In this document: one piece after another, positions 11,691-22,800 of the stretch
How positions within the stretch are numbered: position 1 is the first letter of the stretch
Layout: every line of letters begins with the position of its first letter
Assembly: GCF_963678635.1 (NCBI RefSeq)
Contig: NC_087062.1
Span: forward strand, 53,888,473-53,952,472
Source of the DNA: Symsagittifera roscoffensis
Lineage: Eukaryota > Xenacoelomorpha > Acoela > Convolutidae
Direction: 5' to 3'
DNA: 64,000 nucleotides
Made by a program: the position numbers and the translations under genes
The notes under the pieces: generated by a model
Told to the model about the DNA's origin: nothing
What the model saw: the letters and a program-made list of their open reading frames with translations, nothing else
The model's database searches: none

Positions 11691-12595
11691 TTAGTTAGCA
11701 ACGAGCGTACTCTTTTGGGTAATAGGGTAAAAGATTGTTTTTGTGTTGAACAATTTCTTCTTTGTTTTGTTCTATAAGTTGTATGTTACAGCAGTGGGTT
11801 TATCAACTATTTGATATGGTCCTTCTCAGAGTAATTGTTTTTTTATAGAAATTCCTTTTTGTGTTGTAAAGTTTGGAATTAAAACTATGTTCCAATTTTT
11901 AAATTTTTTGTTCCTTTCTGATAGATTTCATTGTGTTTTTAGCTCTGTTTAAAATCCACTCGGTGTGTGTAACGGAAGCTAATTTTAAAATTTGTGGGTG
12001 ATGGAAGTGATTTTGATTGTGGGTATGTTGTGGTAGGTTAAAGCATATTGAATCTTCATTGGGTTGACAATAACCTTTTGTATTTTTTGAATAGTTTGGT
12101 GTGAAGATTCATGGTTTTCGTGGTTTTTGGTTGAAAACCATTTCATAGGGTGACAGTCCTGAAGTTTATAATTTGTGAATTATAAGATTAGGGGAATAGC
12201 TTTACATCTGTTGACCATTCAGTATATCGTGGGTCATTTCCGTTAATGATACATCTAAGATATTCTTGTAATGAACAGTTCAAGCCTTCGACTAATCCAT
12301 TAGTCCAGGATGCATGAGATGTTCGTGGTTTGTGTTTAATGTTATATAAGTGGCATAGTGTGATGATTTCTTTGTTTTTAAATTCAGTGCCATTGTCTGT
12401 AACAAGGATTTCGGGTAATCCGAATTTTGCTATCCAGTTTTCATAGAGTGTTGCATATGCGTAATAAGCTTTACAATGGGGTGCTGGATTAAGTATTACG
12501 TAGTGTGTAAATGCATCGACTATGACCATTATAAATGAGTTTTCTTCTGAGGATGGTGATATTGGTTGAATAAAAATTGGTGGTCTTCGTGGTTT

Positions 12596-12680
12596 TTGGG
12601 AGCAATATGTTTTCAATTTCTGATTTTGATAGAGGTATTGTGTCTAGAGGGTCATGGAGTTTAAAAACGTGGTTTATTGT
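12596..12680. repeat. ~85-bp direct repeat, copy 1
   Basis: A segment containing GTTTTTGGGAGCAATATG and TCATGGAGTTTAAAAACG occurs here and again at about 13075-13160, with near identity. This copy lies at the 5' side of the integrase core on the - strand. It is one of several rearrangements in the relic. Confidence 0.9.
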
Positions 12681-12689
12681 ATCCTAGCT

Positions 12690-12755
12690 CTAAAGTAGTA
12701 GTTAACTAAGTTTTTCTGTAATTTCTCAAACAAATACTGCAAATTCCTTGATATA
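12690..12755. repeat. ~60-bp dispersed repeat, copy 1
   Basis: AGTAGTAGTTAACTAA followed by TTTCTGTAATTTCTCAAACA and AATTCCTTGATA occurs here and at about 13844-13903 with few differences. TATCCTAGCTCTAAA is also shared, at 12679-12693 and about 13966-13980, but on the other side of the block. This arrangement points to local duplication and rearrangement. Confidence 0.85.
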
Positions 12756-13074
12756 CTTCAAATATTGTTTTTTTATGATCCTGAGTGTCCTTTAGTGTGT
12801 AATGAATGTGAAGCATGAAAAGCTATAAACATCATACTTAAATGTAGACCAGGTACTTTAAGATCAGGTGTTTGGTATTCTAAAACATCCGTATGTTCGT
12901 TGATAGATGTATTATTAAATTTTTGAAATTTCTAAGGAGGTTTTTATTTCCTAGAATGGTAATTTCGGCTTTAATTGGTTTGGTTTTGTTTTTGTGCCAA
13001 GGTTTTAATTGTCTAATGACTGGGTCAAGATTTTTGATTTTTCTGTAATAAATCGAGTGTGATTTTTTCTGTTT

Positions 13075-13160
13075 TTGGGAGCAATATGTTTTCAATTTCT
13101 GATTTTGATAGAGGTATTGTGTCTAGAGGGTCATGGAGTTTAAAAACGTGGTTTATTGTA
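13075..13160. repeat. ~85-bp direct repeat, copy 2
   Basis: Partner of 12596-12680, offset 479 bp. Sequence after it continues as TATTTTGAGTCATTATTTGG, so this copy is probably the one in its original context. Confidence 0.85.
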
Positions 13161-13202
13161 TATTTTGAGTCATTATTTGGTGGGGCTGATAAAAGTATTT
13201 TA

Positions 13203-13460
13203 TCAGTTAGGTTTTCTCCTTCTATTATTTGATTTTTGTTTAATTTTATGATTTTTGTTAGATATGATTATTTTTGTTATTTGATATGATAAATAAAAAC
13301 ATTGTTGATAAATCGGGCGGTACTCTTTTTTTCTGAAATCTCTTCTCCATCTTTTTAACAAAATTATTGAACTTTCTGTGTGTCTATAAAGTGTAAAACT
13401 AATACAATCTGCATCAAGATCATCTGCCCACCACTCTTTTATTTTTTCGTAGTAATTCAA
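13203..13460 (-). other. Unidentified 85-codon open frame
   Basis: A - strand frame without an ATG start encodes a Trp/Asp/Arg-containing peptide (WWADDLDADCISF, LKRWRRDFRKK). It then becomes Lys/Asn-rich and ends near the retroelement relic. Composition in the first 55 codons is more protein-like than its surroundings, so it may be an exon or a transposon fragment. No family is recognised. Confidence 0.2.
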
Positions 13461-13462
13461 CC

Positions 13463-13597
13463 TTCAGACATTGAAAACGCTTTTGATAGAAAAACATTTC
13501 TTACTGTTATAAGCAAAGAAACTTGAAAATTCAGACATTGAAAACGCTTTCGATAGAAAAATATTTCTTACTGAAATAAGCAAAGAAACTTGAAAAA
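13463..13597. repeat. 67-bp tandem duplication
   Basis: TTCAGACATTGAAAACGCTT starts at 13463 and 13530. The two units differ at a few positions (for example TTTTGATAG versus TTTCGATAG). Confidence 0.9.
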
Positions 13598-13599
13598 AC

Positions 13600-15440
13600 T
13601 CAAATTGATGTATCATTTTCAACTTAAATTGTATTAGCAATCACCGTAAAACGTTTTCTTCTTATTTAGAGTCTAATTAGTTTATAGGCAATTCATGTGG
13701 ATAATCAAAACCTCAAACTAAATTTAAAAAAATTGAAAACAACCGATGAAATTTAGAATTTCGAAAAAACAAGGATAATGTTTTCAACTAAAAATACATT
13801 CTTGTTAAAAAATAAGACAAAACTTACTTAAATGTTGATGAAAGTAGTAGTTAACTAAATTTTTCTGTAATTTCTCAAACAAATACTGGAAATTCCTTGA
13901 TAATTGGCTAGTGTTTTATGTCAGTTTCGATTAAATTGTATGTTTTGTTTGACTTTTCCTCAGATATCCTAGCTCTAAATGTACACTTAAGCGATGAAAA
14001 TTGTTTTGAACCAATAATATTTCAATTACACAAAATACGAAACATCACAAAGCATTACTGAGGCTTACAATTATCAACAAACATAAAGTCTCCCAAATTT
14101 TGACAAGGCAACTTTCTCCATTGCTTCATTCGCTTTCGCAGTGATTAGTCAAATCTGAATGTAGGGTGGCTTGTTCACGCTGTATTTCTTGATTGTGACA
14201 CACACCCTCCTCATGTTTTATGTTTCTAATTCATATATTCTATTACAGATGTCGAGCTCTTGATCCATAATTGATTCTTTGCCAGATTTGACTTCATTTA
14301 TAGATACGAGTCCAAGGTTTCAGCATCGTGAATAACGGTTTTCCGGATTGCCGATACTGCTTCTCCTTCTTCTTCACTGAGAGAGACTTGTTGGGACTTT
14401 TCTAATTGTCCAAAATTTTAAATTTTTAAAAGTTGAAAGCACAGTTCAAAATAAATATTATTTTTGTAGGATTTTTGGAAACAAACAAATCTTCCAATCC
14501 CTGTTTTTTTTTGAAAATTCAATATAATTGAGACTGATGTCTTTTCTTGTGCACATTGTTGAAGAGTAAACTGATCAAATGAGAAGAAATGAGAGAAATG
14601 AAAATGCAAGTAAACAATATGAGTAATCGCGATTTCCATATGAGTTTTCTTTTTAAGGAGAGTGTTTAGGCGTTAGTTCTCTTATATAAATCCACAATTT
14701 TTGGCAAAAAACTTTCTTCCCAATGGCAGCCGCTATGTGTCAAGCTCTTCCCAGCTTTTATTCAGTTTTCTTTAAAAATCGCTAGTCATATCTGTTTCCA
14801 ATGAGTTTTACGAAAATACATAGTCAACCAAAATTAATGTGTGTCTCTCTACAATTCTTTATGTTCTATGGAGAACTATAAGTTCCATTTGGTTTTAATA
14901 GGAATTTCTTTTTAACCAATTTTGCAGATATTGGATAAATATATTTACATATATTAGGAAATTGACTGTTTTTACTTTTTGTTTAAATACAGATTCCATT
15001 CACTTATTGTTACATCAAGTGGAGAAGTATTCAGTGAGCTTAATCGAGCAGTTCTACATAACTTACGATGGAAAAGAACAAAAAGATGCCTAGTATTGCA
15101 AAGAAAGAACTAATTCGGAAAAAATACAAGAGACATTAACTAAGTTCTAATCAAAAACTTGCTTCCACGCAAAGTCATGCTTCAGCGTTTCTGGACAGAA
15201 TTCGAAAAATTCAAAATATGAGATTGATTTGTTGAAGATTATTGATTGTTTTATTGATTGTCATGGTTCTGCGAATAGTTATTTTGTAAGCTTTGTGATA
15301 AAATTATCAATTGTCTTCCAGTGTTTTCTTAATAGTTTGCACTGATAAGTCTTTCAAAACTAAGCTTAGGTTCAGAAACACTTAATTCAGATGAAAAGAA
15401 AAACCAATTGATAAACAAATGGGAAACTTGAGAAGATCAT
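13600..15440. other. No gene recognised
   Basis: AT-rich sequence holding the second copy of a 60-bp dispersed repeat (13844-13903). The 73-codon - strand frame at 14418-14639 shows no features. At 14,985-15,110 a + strand frame behind a splice-acceptor-like TTTAAATACAG reads VTSSGEVFSELN. That faintly recalls the C-terminal dimerisation region of hAT transposases but is too short to call. Confidence 0.4.
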
Positions 15441-15790
15441 TGAGAAGTTCACTTGAAATGCACTGAGAAGATCAATTTGGGCAAAAATTTGAGCAAAAGA
15501 GTAAAAACAAGAATGATTGAGAGCTGTGAGGGGGTAGCTGAGGGAAGATAATTCTTAATTCGTGCCAGAAAAACTCCACAAACTGTTTCTCGCACTTGGA
15601 TTTGTACTAAATCAGCCGAAAATTCCACCGAGAACATAAGGTTGTTGTTTTGTACTGAGAAGATCATTTTGAGCAATACGTTGAGTAAATGATTAAAAAC
15701 AAGAATTACAGTTAAGAGGGAGAAAATTGCCGGTAGTTATGTTGAAATTAAGGTAATTAGAGCTGAGAGAGGAGGTAGTTAACGGTAGTT
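15440..15790 (-). pseudogene. Two partial copies of the 5' part of the 15.9-16.4 kb ORF
   Basis: On the - strand, 15,790-15,555 repeats the upstream sequence and first ~35 codons of the ORF beginning at 16440 (same MIFSVQN start, then QIQVRET and GVFLAR). It then diverges at TTCGTGCCAGAAAAACTCC. Immediately after it, 15,550-15,445 repeats the upstream part again, including a degraded version of the start region. The array therefore has one full and two truncated units. The partial unit encodes a 75-codon frame of no evident function. Confidence 0.7.
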
Positions 15791-15933
15791 TATTTCAGAT
15801 TTTCGAGCACTAAATTAGGTTCTTATTGTTTTTTAATGGTTTGTCCTGAACCTCTCATGTATTCTCATAATAAAAATGAAATTGAAGAAACTAATTATTT
15901 AGAAAGAACGAAGTTAAAACCATTAACGATAAT

Positions 15934-16440
15934 TTACAAAAATTTTAAATCAAAGAGCTGTAGAGCAGCAGAAGAGTTCTGGAGGTTCTCTATAGAACGC
16001 AGAGCTGGACGAAGCTCCATCGCTGATGGTTGTTGTGGAGGGGTGTTTTGAGGCGTCATTGTTTTTAAGAAACCCTCATCTTCATCTATTGTGATGGGGT
16101 TTTCGGCTGATCCTGCTTCCTCCCAAGGAAAGGGGAAATCTTGGACTAGTTGAGCCACATATTTAGAGTCAGGAGTGTCGGGGTAGTTGATTCCCATGTG
16201 CTCAGCCACTTCCTGCGTCATTTGTATTTCTCCAAGTTGGTTCCCTGTCACGATTATTTGCATCATATGATGTTCCTGGAAGTCCCTTTGCATCACTTCC
16301 ACCATATACCAGACTTGGATTGGGATGTCCATTCGTGCCAGAAAAACTCCAGAGCCTGTTTCTCGCACTTGAATTTGCACTAGATCAGGCGAAAAATCTA
16401 CAGAATACATAAGGTTGCTGTTTTGCACTGAGAAGATCAT
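15934..16440 (-). CDS. Hypothetical protein, 168 aa
   Basis: A - strand ORF with an ATG at 16440-16438 and 168 codons. Base composition is clearly richer in G and C than the flanks, which favours real coding. The first ~90 residues are mixed and foldable-looking (LVQIQVRETG, VWYMVEVMQRDF). The middle is acidic (ITIDEDEG), followed by TPQNTPPQQPS and a short Leu/Ala-rich end. There is no signal peptide, membrane segment or motif I recognise. Its first ~35 codons and leader are duplicated twice just downstream. It could be a single-exon gene, a terminal exon, or an ORF of an unrecognised mobile element. No splice sites were needed to keep it open. Confidence 0.5.
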   Translation of the reverse strand: MIFSVQNSNLMYSVDFSPDLVQIQVRETGSGVFLARMDIPIQVWYMVEVMQRDFQEHHMMQIIVTGNQLGEIQMTQEVAEHMGINYPDTPDSKYVAQLVQDFPFPWEEAGSAENPITIDEDEGFLKTMTPQNTPPQQPSAMELRPALRSIENLQNSSAALQLFDLKFL

Positions 16441-16634
16441 TTTGAGCAATAAGTTGAGCAATAGAGTAAAAACAAGAATGATTTAGAGCTGAGAGAGGAG
16501 GTAGTTAACGGGTGTTACTTCAAAATAAAATGAATTTTATTTAGAAGTGAGGTGTTTCTTAAACTCGAGTGTGTGGGTTAAACCAATCAGAATAGAATTT
16601 CCTTATTTGGATTGTAGTCGTGTCCAATCAGATT

Positions 16635-17226
16635 TCAGCTTCCTTTTATGAAGTTTTTATATAAAATTCGCTCCCAATCGGAAACAAAGTTCCAAAAAAT
16701 AAATGAACAAAAGTTGTTTGCTGTAAAATAAGAAATATTGCCGATATAGGTAACAAAAGAAAAAAAATTAGAACAAGAAGCATTTCCAATTTTTTTTATT
16801 ACGTTAATTGAATTTTTGTATGTAATCAATAAGAAATTGGTGATTTTTGAGTAGATAGTCAAGTTCTTTGACTTTGATGTAAATTTGGGAGGATAACTCA
16901 AAGTTGATGGATTTTTCAAAGCAAATCTCTGGAAATCTGATTCCAAACCGAATCAATCAGGATTTTGAACTTTTAAAATCCTTAAAGAAATGAAGGAATA
17001 AAGAACTTTGCTGGGGAGTTTTTACAAATTTATGTCTTGGGTAGGGGGTAAAAAGAGTTTTTGATATATTATTGTACGACTTTCTGATTAATTTCAAATT
17101 TTCGAGAATAAACAAATTTTCTTTCCTTGTGAGGTGTAATTCAGCCGTAAGTTTAAAGCTTTGAACAACACCAAAGAGTGTGCTCGATGCGCTCTTTACT
17201 GAATTTATCAAGCCTTTTTTCTCCAT
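16635..17226 (-). other. Two adjoining unidentified - strand open frames
   Basis: The first (17226-16957) starts with ATG and encodes 89 residues, Lys/Ser/Leu-rich. The second (16946-16635) is open for 103 codons in another frame without an ATG. They lie upstream of, and on the same strand as, the 168-codon ORF, so they could be upstream exons of it, but I see no convincing splice sites. AT-rich DNA makes frames of this length fairly likely by chance. Confidence 0.2.
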
Positions 17227-18235
17227 TTGCAGCTGTACATCTATTAAGTTAGTACCTCGTGTTCTTTTTCAGTTGCGGGACAAATTTTTTTTTTATTTCT
17301 CATGAATATTCTTTGCTTCCTTGTATGCGAAAGCTTCTGGTGATACTAGGGTCTAGTTCGTTTTGTTTTCTTTCATGGCTCTCTAAAAACCTGACTTATC
17401 GTCGGCAGGTTTTACGCTAAGTCTTCCAGCGTATCTTTTTTCGAAAGTAGCATGTAAATTGTTGTTGCGTTGCCTAATTTTTAATAAACTAGAGCCGTTA
17501 GTCTTTTCATGTCACCCGGAAAGGTGTTATTTCCAGATCTTCTCTACCAGAGTGCTCTACTTCAAACTCTCTAGTGTGTTTATTTCCAGATTTCTCTACT
17601 TCAATTTAGGCAACACCGGTTTGTTCTGTGCAGGTAGTTACCAGATGCATCTGAACGTTACCATCGTTACCAGCTTTCCTCATAAACGCCTTTTCTCTCG
17701 TTTTAATCGCTTTCTTATACATCTCACATTTTTTTCTGTAATTTTGTTTCTACGCAACAGAAGGATAGATTAAAGTGTAGGAGTAAAAGTTTCAACTTGA
17801 TCCAAGTCCGGACATCTATGTCCAGCCCCATCATTAATTGACAAGTTTGTTTTTCAGTTGAGAGCTTGTTCTCTCTTTGGCCTCCCCGCTCTTTATTTTT
17901 TAGATGGCCTTTTCTTTTTAGAAGGAATTGAAAATAAAAATTTTGAACGCTTCGCTTATTTGTGCTTCAGCAGGTTTAAAAGAAATAAAAAAATTTTAAA
18001 AAATGATCATCGATGGTAAAATATCCTAAGATATTTGACTAAATAAAACAGTTAAGAAAATCAACCAATCATAGGTTTGCAAAGTTCTTGAGTAGATCAC
18101 TCAAGTTGCTGCTGTTGTTTCGAATTACAGTACAGTATGTATTTCAAGGTATGTTTCTTGATGTGCTCATTGCACGAAAGGTGCGAAAACGTTTAAATTT
18201 AAATTTTTATTAGTTCCTTAGCTTCGTTTAAAAAA
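17227..18235. other. Upstream flank of KDM6A, no gene recognised
   Basis: No convincing gene. The 104-codon + strand frame at 17459-17773 is hydrophobic and featureless. Pyrimidine-rich tracts around 17,850-17,930 are moderately GC-rich and could belong to the promoter or leader of KDM6A. The transcription start cannot be placed from the sequence alone. Confidence 0.3.
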
Positions 18236-18239
18236 ATCA

Positions 18240-18545
18240 ATTTCACATCAAAAGTGTACAGGTCACGAAAAACGTGAGTAATTTCTAGTTTCGAAAGTTG
18301 ATATAAGTTTTCAGATTTCCCATCGGAATAAAATCTCTAGCTATTGACGCAGCTTTCCGAAATTGAGTAAAATTTAATGAAAAAGTGTCAATCCTAAATG
18401 TTTTGAAGTTCGAAGAGCTTTAAGGTCATATGAATTTCATTTTGAAATTCGAAAGTTCTTCATTTTGAAATTCTAAAAACAAATCAGTTTTTTACTCGCG
18501 TTCATTGACTCTTTTCCAACTGTGTTGGCTGTGTTTCAAGTTGAA
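18240..18545. mobile_element. Helentron/HINE-like element remnant upstream of KDM6A
   Basis: Lacks the left end but retains the body shared with intronic copies (TTTCTAGTTTCGAAAGT, AAGTGTCAATCCTAAAT, AGAGCTTTAAGG). It also has the right subterminal repeat CGTTCATTGACTCTT at 18499-18513, followed by a small hairpin (CCAAC-TGT-GTTGG). Its right end is about 60-90 bp from the KDM6A start codon, so the leader or proximal promoter lies in or next to transposon-derived DNA. Confidence 0.6.
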
Positions 18546-18571
18546 GAAAATGTAAGTTGCTATTGGTTACC

Positions 18572-18604
18572 ATGAGTAACTCGACGTGCCTGCAATTTTC
18601 CTGA
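18572..18604 (+). promoter_or_regulatory. Upstream ORF overlapping the KDM6A start codon
   Basis: A 10-codon ORF (MSNSTCLQFS) whose stop TGA at 18602-18604 shares its last base with the KDM6A ATG at 18604-18606, giving a TGATG overlap. If transcription starts upstream, ribosomes would meet this ATG first and would need to reinitiate or scan past it. Its translation is an inference. Confidence 0.5.
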
Positions 18605-18686
18605 TGGCTGTTATCGATATAGACAACTGGGCAGACGACGAATTGTTAACGGAAAGTGAACGACTGGAATTGAGAGCATTGGACAG
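18604..18686 (+). CDS. KDM6A: KDM6A exon 1 (start codon)
   Basis: Encodes residues 1-27 plus two bases. Donor AG|GTGATT. ELRALD aligns with the start of the conserved UTX N-terminus. The residues before it are lineage-specific and acidic. Confidence 0.75.
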
Positions 18687-19852
18687 GTGATTTGATATAT
18701 AAGTTTTGATATCTATTAGTTATAGCCTCATCTTCGGAACAAAACTTAAGGACACTAATTGCAAATTCTTGCTTTGTAATTGATTATCCTTGCAATAAGC
18801 AAGGGTATTACAATCGGGTACCAGATTTTTTCCCGTAAACAACTTTGTCCACAGGACTCATCTCTAGTGTACTTCTGGACCCATCTCTAGTGGTATCTTC
18901 TGAGCGTTCTCGGCTCACTTGAAATTCATAGCGTTCCCGGCCCACTTAGCGCGGAGGTAACAATTTTACCTGGTACGCGACAAAATTCCTGGGTTCGAAT
19001 CTGACCGGGACCTTTTTTTTTCAAACGAAATATTCCATTTGACAATTTTTTTGACTTATTATTTGTCTGCTTATGTTTTGTCGGCCTAGTTACCACATCG
19101 TTGAATTGTTTTTTCTTGCTGTGCGCAATTTACATGGTATTTGCTCTTACTGCTTTGATTTACTTCTGCTGTTTGTAATTTCTTGACTTTCATATTTTTT
19201 TTTTGCTTTTTTTTTCTTTCCAAATGATTTGGGCTTGTATTTTATGGGCTTACTGGCCTAATTTTGAGTCGCTTCAAGTGAAACGTAGTTTTTAGGCTCA
19301 CTTCTGAATAGCGCATTTTGCTAAAATTTTAATAGAATTTATAGTTCAAGTTTTTTCAAGTATTTTTTTTCGGCGTTTTGTTTTTTCTGTTCCTTTTTCG
19401 ACTTAATTGGTTTCGGCCTATATTATATCGGCTTAATGGTCTCATTTTGCGTCTGTCGACCATCAAAAAAAATTTATGCGTGTCTATGTTTTGAGGTTGA
19501 GGGGACTTAATAATTTGTCTTAAAATTTTTTGAATTCATTTTCGGCTTTCCCCCTTTTCTTCGCCTTAATTGGTATCAGCCTTTGTTATATTGGCTTAGC
19601 GGCCTCATATTGTTTCCTTTGACGAGCAATTAAAGTTTTTGTTTTAGTGTGCTGAGGGCGAGGTTTACTTTTAACTTTTTATAAGACTTCAGTCTCGTTG
19701 ATTTTTTTTCGGGTTTAAAGGGTCTCTTAAAGGTATTAAAGGGGTCTCTATAGCCTTGTACTGTTATTGACGACATGAAAACGCAACATTAAATTGTTTC
19801 TAAATTGCTTTCAACAGAAATGTTCGTTTTCGCTATTGCATATACTAAATTA

Positions 19853-19893
<41 letters not shown>

Positions 19894-22800
19894 TGGTTTA
19901 TCTGATCGAGAACATTAAGACTCGCCATTAAATGAAGTGATAAAGGTACTTTTCATGTAACGATTTTGTGAAAACTGGTCCGAAGTATTTCATAGCGTCA
20001 TTTTTCTTCGTTGTTTTCCTATTTTCCCGGGAAGGATTCCCTTTTCAAGCTTGAAAATATGTTCAAAATGAACGATAAGCCATGAGCACCTTTTATGGAT
20101 GAAATTTTAGATTTTGATCAATCTCAGACAAAATTTGCACTCAAATCACGAGCAAACTCAAAAATAATAGAATTAAATGGGTATTATGTGCTGGAATATG
20201 ATCTAATTTTCATTAAAACATTAATATATAAAAATAGTTTAACTGAAAATGTCGCCCAACAGTTTTGCATAATGAATGACAGATACAACATCGATTGGGA
20301 ATCCTTCGTTGAAACCCATTGCAAGTCGGATCAAAACACGAGAGCGCAAGAATTGAAATTTTTTAAACCGCGAAATTTTTTAAACCGCAAAGGAAAAACA
20401 TGAAAGCGACTTCTGAACAAGATTGTTACCAAATATAGTACGAAAAAAGATTGGGTTCAATCTTGGCGAAATAGAACATCCGAAGAATATAATCGCTGAA
20501 GTGTACAAAAAGTATTTTGTGAATAAGTATAACCTCGAAGACATTTGCTCATGGAGACTGATATGTACATGTCAAAACAGCAGAAACCAACAGAAACGAC
20601 ATTAACACGAACGATATTCAAGATTTTGAAAAAATTCTCAATGTCGAGAAAAATCGGTTTGAAATTTTTGGTTTTGCGTCTGAATTTGAGCAAATAAAGC
20701 AAACGAAGGCTTACAACAGCTTAGTTTAATGACTTTAAAGCTTATAACAGCTTATTTTGTAACATAGAAACTTAATTTTACTCGACTGATGTTAGTTTTT
20801 TGAGTATGTTAGCGCCTTTTTGGATTTTTCTTCGTTTTTTCTAAACGTTTTTATAATAAAACTCATTTTTAATTTGATTGTTTTACTATAACTGTGCCTT
20901 GTCGGTAGTTTTTCGTTCAGATCCGTTTATCACACTGCGCCTAACAACGATGCTATTCTGAAAAATTTTCGTTGTATTTTCTAAGACTATGGTCGGAACG
21001 TTCTTTGCTACTTGCGCAGTAATCGTGTATGCTTTTTATTTTTTTCCCGACTATTTAAAAATTGGGAAGGAATTTGGTATTTGGGTATGTTATTTTTTTT
21101 TGGTTTTTGACGCAAAATCAGCTACCACAAATAATCATCGAAGAGATTTTAAAGATATGTCCTATTGAAGCCCTTTTAGTTGCGATTCGAACGACATTAA
21201 AAACTTTTGAAGAACTTTTTTTGGTATTTTTGCGCATTTTTGGAATCAGAAACATCAAAAGTTCAAAAAACTGTTAAAAAATCGAAAATATTTTGAAACT
21301 TTTTTGGCTTTTTGTTTTTCTAGTAGTTTGTTTCTACAAAAATTGTTTTTTTTTCGCCAGTTTTTTTTTTTGCCTGTTTTTTTCCTAAGGTCGAATATGC
21401 CTAAGTACTCGTTTTTTGTTTAAATCCTTTTATATATCAAATCACGCCGAGAAAACGACACATTAACCACATTAACCAGCTATCCTTTTTGTTCCGACCA
21501 TTGAAAATGGGGAGGAGTTTTGTATTCGGGTGTGTTTTAGTTTCTTCTTGTTTTCCACGCAAAATCAGGTACCACAAATATGATCGGACTGGGTTGAATG
21601 ATATATCATATTAAAGCGCTTCCAAAGCTGATTCGAACAGGCTTGCAAAAGCTTATTTTATTGGCTTTAAAGATTAGAATAGTTTAATTTAAACAGTAAA
21701 AACTTAGTTTTACTCGAATAAAGTTAGCTTTTTTGGTAATTTCGCGCATTTTTGGAACCAAAAATTTCAAAGTTTAAAAAGCTGCCAAAAATTGAAGTTA
21801 TCTCGGAAACTTTTTTTATGACTCATTGTTTTTGTATTGATTTGTATTGAATTTTTTTTTGCAATTTGCCTATTTTACTTATTATGACTGTCGAATATGC
21901 CTAAGCTCTAGTTTTTTGTTCAGTTCCTTTTATTTATCAAATCACGCCAAAAAACGACTTAAATTTGAAAAAAAAATGTTTCGTTTTTTAAAGATTATGG
22001 TCGGAACATTTTGTGCTACTTGCACATTGACTGGCTATGCTTGTTGTTCCAACCATTGAAAATGGGGAGGAACTTTGTATTCGGGTGTGTTATAGTTTTT
22101 TTGTTCACGCAAAATCAGGTACCACAAATAATGATCGGAGGACTGGGTTGAACGATATATCATATTATAGAGCTTGCAGTCGTGATTCGAACCACATTAA
22201 TTCAGGATTGAAATTTATGATTTTTTGTCAAAAAAAGCGAGCGATCAGGTTTACAAACGCTTCGTTAGGTCTAATTTAAGCCCTAAAAACTTAACTTTAA
22301 GCAAGTAAAATTAGTTTATAGAGTTCATTTTAGAAATAGTTTTTTGTTTTTCTAGTCAATTTTCTAAAAAAAGTTTTTGTATAATTTACCTAGATTGCTA
22401 TGAACGTCAAATATGTGTTAAATGTAGTCTTACATCAGACTTTTTTTATCACCCCACGCAAAAAAAAATTCACTAATTCAAAAGAAAACTTTTTGTCGTT
22501 TTGTTAAAGACTATGATCCGAACATTCGGTGCTACTTGCATAGAACCGGCTATCCTTCTTTTTATTATATAATTTTTTGAACATGAGGCTATAATGGCGC
22601 ATCTCAAAGCAATAAGAAATAATTCAGACAAGTTGATTTTTCAGCCGAGCCTTTGGAAAAGCAGCTTTTTCTCGCCAACCAGAAGGTGTTCACTTGAAGC
22701 TTCTTTTAGAAAAGGTTTGTTCGCTTGAAGTTTCATGAAAATTTCATAAATATATTCACTCAGTGCGTTGTCTAAGTTTCGGAATCAGCAAGTAGGGTTT

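Larger units (their letters stand above)
11690..13160 (-). pseudogene. Ty3/gypsy-class retroelement integrase (pol 3' end), broken
   Basis: Read on the - strand from 13160: a poorly conserved region, then at about 12,860-12,790 an integrase zinc-finger-like H2C2 remnant (FHASHSLHTKGHSG) followed by stops and a frameshift. Next is the core at 12616-12188 with the catalytic residues in VDAF, TDNG and LVEG; the last two are 35 residues apart (D35E). After a broken stretch there is a C-terminal GPY/F-type motif (EGPYQIV, about 11,815). At that motif a TGA stands just before EGPY, where Trp would be usual. Integrase inserts retroelement cDNA into the genome. No reverse transcriptase, RNase H, protease or gag is recognisable upstream, so the relic is 5' truncated and inactive. 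Confidence 0.85.

Noticed and set aside
11800..12870. Possible TGA-as-Trp recoding in the integrase (TGA before EGPY)
   Set aside because: Other conserved Trp positions in the same frame use TGG, and KDM6A exons use TGG with no internal TGA. Decay explains the stop.
14985..15110. hAT transposase C-terminal exon (VTSSGEVFSELN)
   Set aside because: Only about a dozen residues resemble the dimerisation motif, and neighbouring frames give no further match.
17459..17773. 104-codon + strand ORF upstream of KDM6A
   Set aside because: Phe/Leu-rich AT-biased translation with no motif, no homology recognised and no splice context.
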